Assembly (NCBI GenBank): GCA_029856055.1
Contig: JAHQWF010000119.1
Coordinates: 1-6,565 of the forward strand
Source: Candidatus Njordarchaeota archaeon
GTDB taxonomy: Archaea > Asgardarchaeota > Njordarchaeia > Njordarchaeales > Njordarchaeaceae
DNA length: 6,565 nt
Direction: 5' to 3'
A program made the position numbers and the translations under genes. Below are positions 5,246-6,565 of this stretch, one piece after another. Numbering within the stretch: the stretch's first letter is position 1; every line of letters starts with the position of its first letter. The notes beneath the pieces are model-generated. The model did no database searches. It was not told the DNA's origin and worked only from the letters and a program-made list of their open reading frames with translations.

Positions 5246-5898
5246 ATGAAGACTGATAAAATGGTTAGACGTATCGAGGATTACATAAGGGGAGTTATCC
5301 AGTTAAAATTAGAGACTTTAGGAATATCTTTTGAGGAGTTGTGCGATACTCCACCAGAATTTAGCGAAGAGATGCTAAGAGATCCATTGAAATATAAGTC
5401 ATATAGAGCTTTCATATCTCTCTAAGAGACCTATAAAAATCCTGTTGGTCTAGCAATTGTTTACCTAATTGAGTACAAGCATGGGTATAGGATTTTAGAA
5501 ATGTATACACATGATTTAGTTGCGGGTCAACCTGCTTGGGAACAAGGTATTTCTAGACGAGACATAGATTATGTATTATAGTAGAGAATCTGCCGCCCAA
5601 GAGCCTTATTGAAGATATAGAAAAGTATTTAGATGATCTTGTTGGTGCAGCTATTACAAACTATTTCTTTAAGAAGAAGGGTTGTACTACTCTCGATCCC
5701 TTTAATAAGGTGATAAATCATAATCTTGTTGAATTACATGTAATTACTCCTGAGATGAAATCTAGTTATGGAATCAATAATTCCGTATTTTCTATACCAG
5801 TAGAGAAATTAGATTTAGATGGTTTTAGAAACAGGATAATTGAATTACGTCAATCAATAGAGAAACTAGGTTTTCTAGAGGAATACGTGTCCCAGTGA
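5246..5898 (+). pseudogene. Decayed gene of unknown function (one in-frame stop, one frameshift)
   Basis: Three adjoining coding-like pieces read as one protein of about 216 aa. Piece 1 (ATG 5246; GTG 5237 possible) ends at TAA 5423-5425 after RAFISL. The same frame stays coding-like and without a start codon through ETYKNPVGLAIVYLIEYKHG to DIDYVL, ending at TAG 5579-5581. Reading then continues two bases later with VENLPPKSLIEDIEKYLDDL and runs to TGA 5896-5898 (EYVSQ). The stop needs one base change; the frame change fits a 2-bp TA gain in the ATTATAGTAG stretch near 5576-5581, or a 1-bp loss. Composition is mixed charged/hydrophobic without signal peptide or membrane helix, so a soluble protein is likely. 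I recognise no domain. The GTG at 5710 could start a 62-residue fragment, but this looks like chance. Sequencing error cannot be excluded from one sequence. Confidence 0.7.
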
Positions 5899-5939
5899 AT
5901 TGGGAAAAATCATATTTTTTGAATCAAGTAATCCCAATT
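5890..5939. terminator. Alternative hairpins at the convergent ends of the decayed gene and the right-edge gene
   Basis: TCCCA (5890-5894) pairs with TGGGA (5901-5905) around a 6-nt loop. The same TGGGA lies in AATTGGGA (5898-5905), which is perfectly complementary to TCCCAATT (5932-5939) across 26 nt that include T6. The two structures exclude each other. The 11-bp gap between convergent stops leaves no other room for a terminator. The right half is coding sequence of the minus-strand gene. Confidence 0.35.
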
Positions 5940-6565
5940 ATCTCTAATAAATCCATATAACTTAGCCGCCTTGCTCCTCACTTTAAATTTCTCATCAGGG
6001 ACAATTAATCCAATCCTAGCAATAGATCCTCTTGCGACGATCCAGTGAGCCAAGAATTCTATGCCATATTTACTTAAAACTTTATCTCTTTCTAGATCAG
6101 TATTATCTAGCCATTTTATCTCTCTAAGCAAGTTTATAGCTATGACCTTCAATAATTTTTCCTCCATAGACTTATAGAACTCCTCTCTCCTTAACCCTAA
6201 TTTTTCTTTAATTTCACTTATATTCTTCCCATCAAGGTCTAATCGCTTTCTGATTAAATCATATTCAATTAATACATCTATGTCTTCGTGCAGATATAGA
6301 TTCAGCGATAAGAATAAGTTATCAAGTATTGTTATTTTAAGACCCCTAAGCTTATCCCCATGCTTTAGATCGCCCTCTACACCTTTTATCCTATTTATAA
6401 CATAATCAAAATCAATAGGACCAAAATCAATAATGTCCCCATCGATCTCTATAGCTGGAACAGACAAAATACCTTTACTAATAGCTAAGAAAGGCCTATC
6501 CTTAACATTAATTAATTCAACAAGATCCAACAAATTTTTCTTCTCAAGTAAATCAATCAGCTTAA
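5910..6565 (-). CDS. Glutaredoxin/thioredoxin-like N-terminus with unassigned helical C-terminus, 5' end missing
   Basis: The frame is open from the TGA at 5912-5910 to the right edge and gives 217 residues. TTG codons at 6533 and 6530 are possible internal starts, but the coding pattern continues upstream (KLIDLLEKKN), so the true start lies outside. Visible residues 1-13 look like the helix after a redox CxxC. Residues 31-42, GILSVPAIEIDG, match the cis-Pro strand of glutaredoxin/thioredoxin folds (cis-Pro at 36), and DFGPID (46-51) matches the final strand and glycine. A CxxC or CxxS, if present, should be only a few residues beyond the edge. Residues 65-217 form a charged, mostly helical region with LLREIKWLDN (about 145-154) and a C-terminal KLYGFIRDNWDYLI; I do not recognise it. 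No membrane helix. A redox role is inferred from the fold only. Confidence 0.7.
   Translation of the reverse strand, partial: KLIDLLEKKNLLDLVELINVKDRPFLAISKGILSVPAIEIDGDIIDFGPIDFDYVINRIKGVEGDLKHGDKLRGLKITILDNLFLSLNLYLHEDIDVLIEYDLIRKRLDLDGKNISEIKEKLGLRREEFYKSMEEKLLKVIAINLLREIKWLDNTDLERDKVLSKYGIEFLAHWIVARGSIARIGLIVPDEKFKVRSKAAKLYGFIRDNWDYLIQKI

Noticed and set aside
5423..5581. Programmed recoding (stop readthrough plus frameshift) instead of gene decay
   Set aside because: Two different events would be needed, and I see no pyrrolysine-type context (the first stop is TAA), slippery heptamer or supporting structure. Mutation or sequencing error is simpler.
5710..5898. Separate 62-aa gene starting at GTG 5710 after a GGTGAT string
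   Set aside because: The GGTGAT overlaps the GTG itself, and the same frame is coding-like for 130 bp upstream. It is better read as the 3' part of the decayed gene.

Overview
The window looks like chromosomal DNA of a hyperthermophilic archaeon of the Thermoproteota (Crenarchaeota), probably close to Desulfurococcales such as Staphylothermus. The reasons are very AT-rich DNA, GGTGAT-type Shine-Dalgarno sites just ahead of starts, TTG and GTG starts, TATA-like boxes suited to leaderless transcripts, an archaeal-type AlaX, and a winged-helix regulator with a two-helix membrane anchor. The lineage is inferred from style, not from a marker gene. I see no tRNA, rRNA, CRISPR array, insertion sequence or integrase.

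Layout from left to right: (1) The 5' end of a minus-strand gene for a secreted protein with a signal peptide and beta-helix-like repeats runs off the left edge. (2) A 256-bp AT-rich gap holds poly-T termination signal for the next gene and the promoter of the secreted protein. (3) alaX (minus) encodes a free-standing editing enzyme for mischarged tRNA-Ala. (4) A 187-bp divergent promoter region contains a perfect 15-bp inverted repeat. (5) A DUF4139/MuiA-like protein and, 19 bp later, a rhomboid intramembrane protease (both plus) look like one operon. (6) After a short convergent gap comes a compact membrane module. On the minus strand are a 111-aa two-helix membrane protein and a membrane-anchored winged-helix regulator. 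Facing away on the plus strand are two overlapping genes for small two-helix membrane proteins. The divergent starts are only 35 bp apart, and three GTTCAA/TTGAAC half-sites in alternating orientation lie beside them. (7) A decayed gene of unknown function (plus) has one in-frame stop and one frameshift. (8) A minus-strand gene with a glutaredoxin/thioredoxin-like N-terminus and an unassigned helical C-terminus runs off the right edge.

The most attractive candidate for an undescribed system is the four-gene membrane module at about 3828-5165. It combines a one-component membrane-bound regulator, similar in architecture to the ArnR archaellum regulators of Sulfolobales, with three tiny membrane proteins that I do not recognise and a candidate operator between the divergent units. 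A plausible model, inferred only, is that the regulator senses an envelope or membrane signal, activates the plus-strand pair from upstream of its TATA box, and represses its own operon through sites within the first codons. The DUF4139-rhomboid pair next to it may also act at the membrane, but nothing in the sequence links the two.
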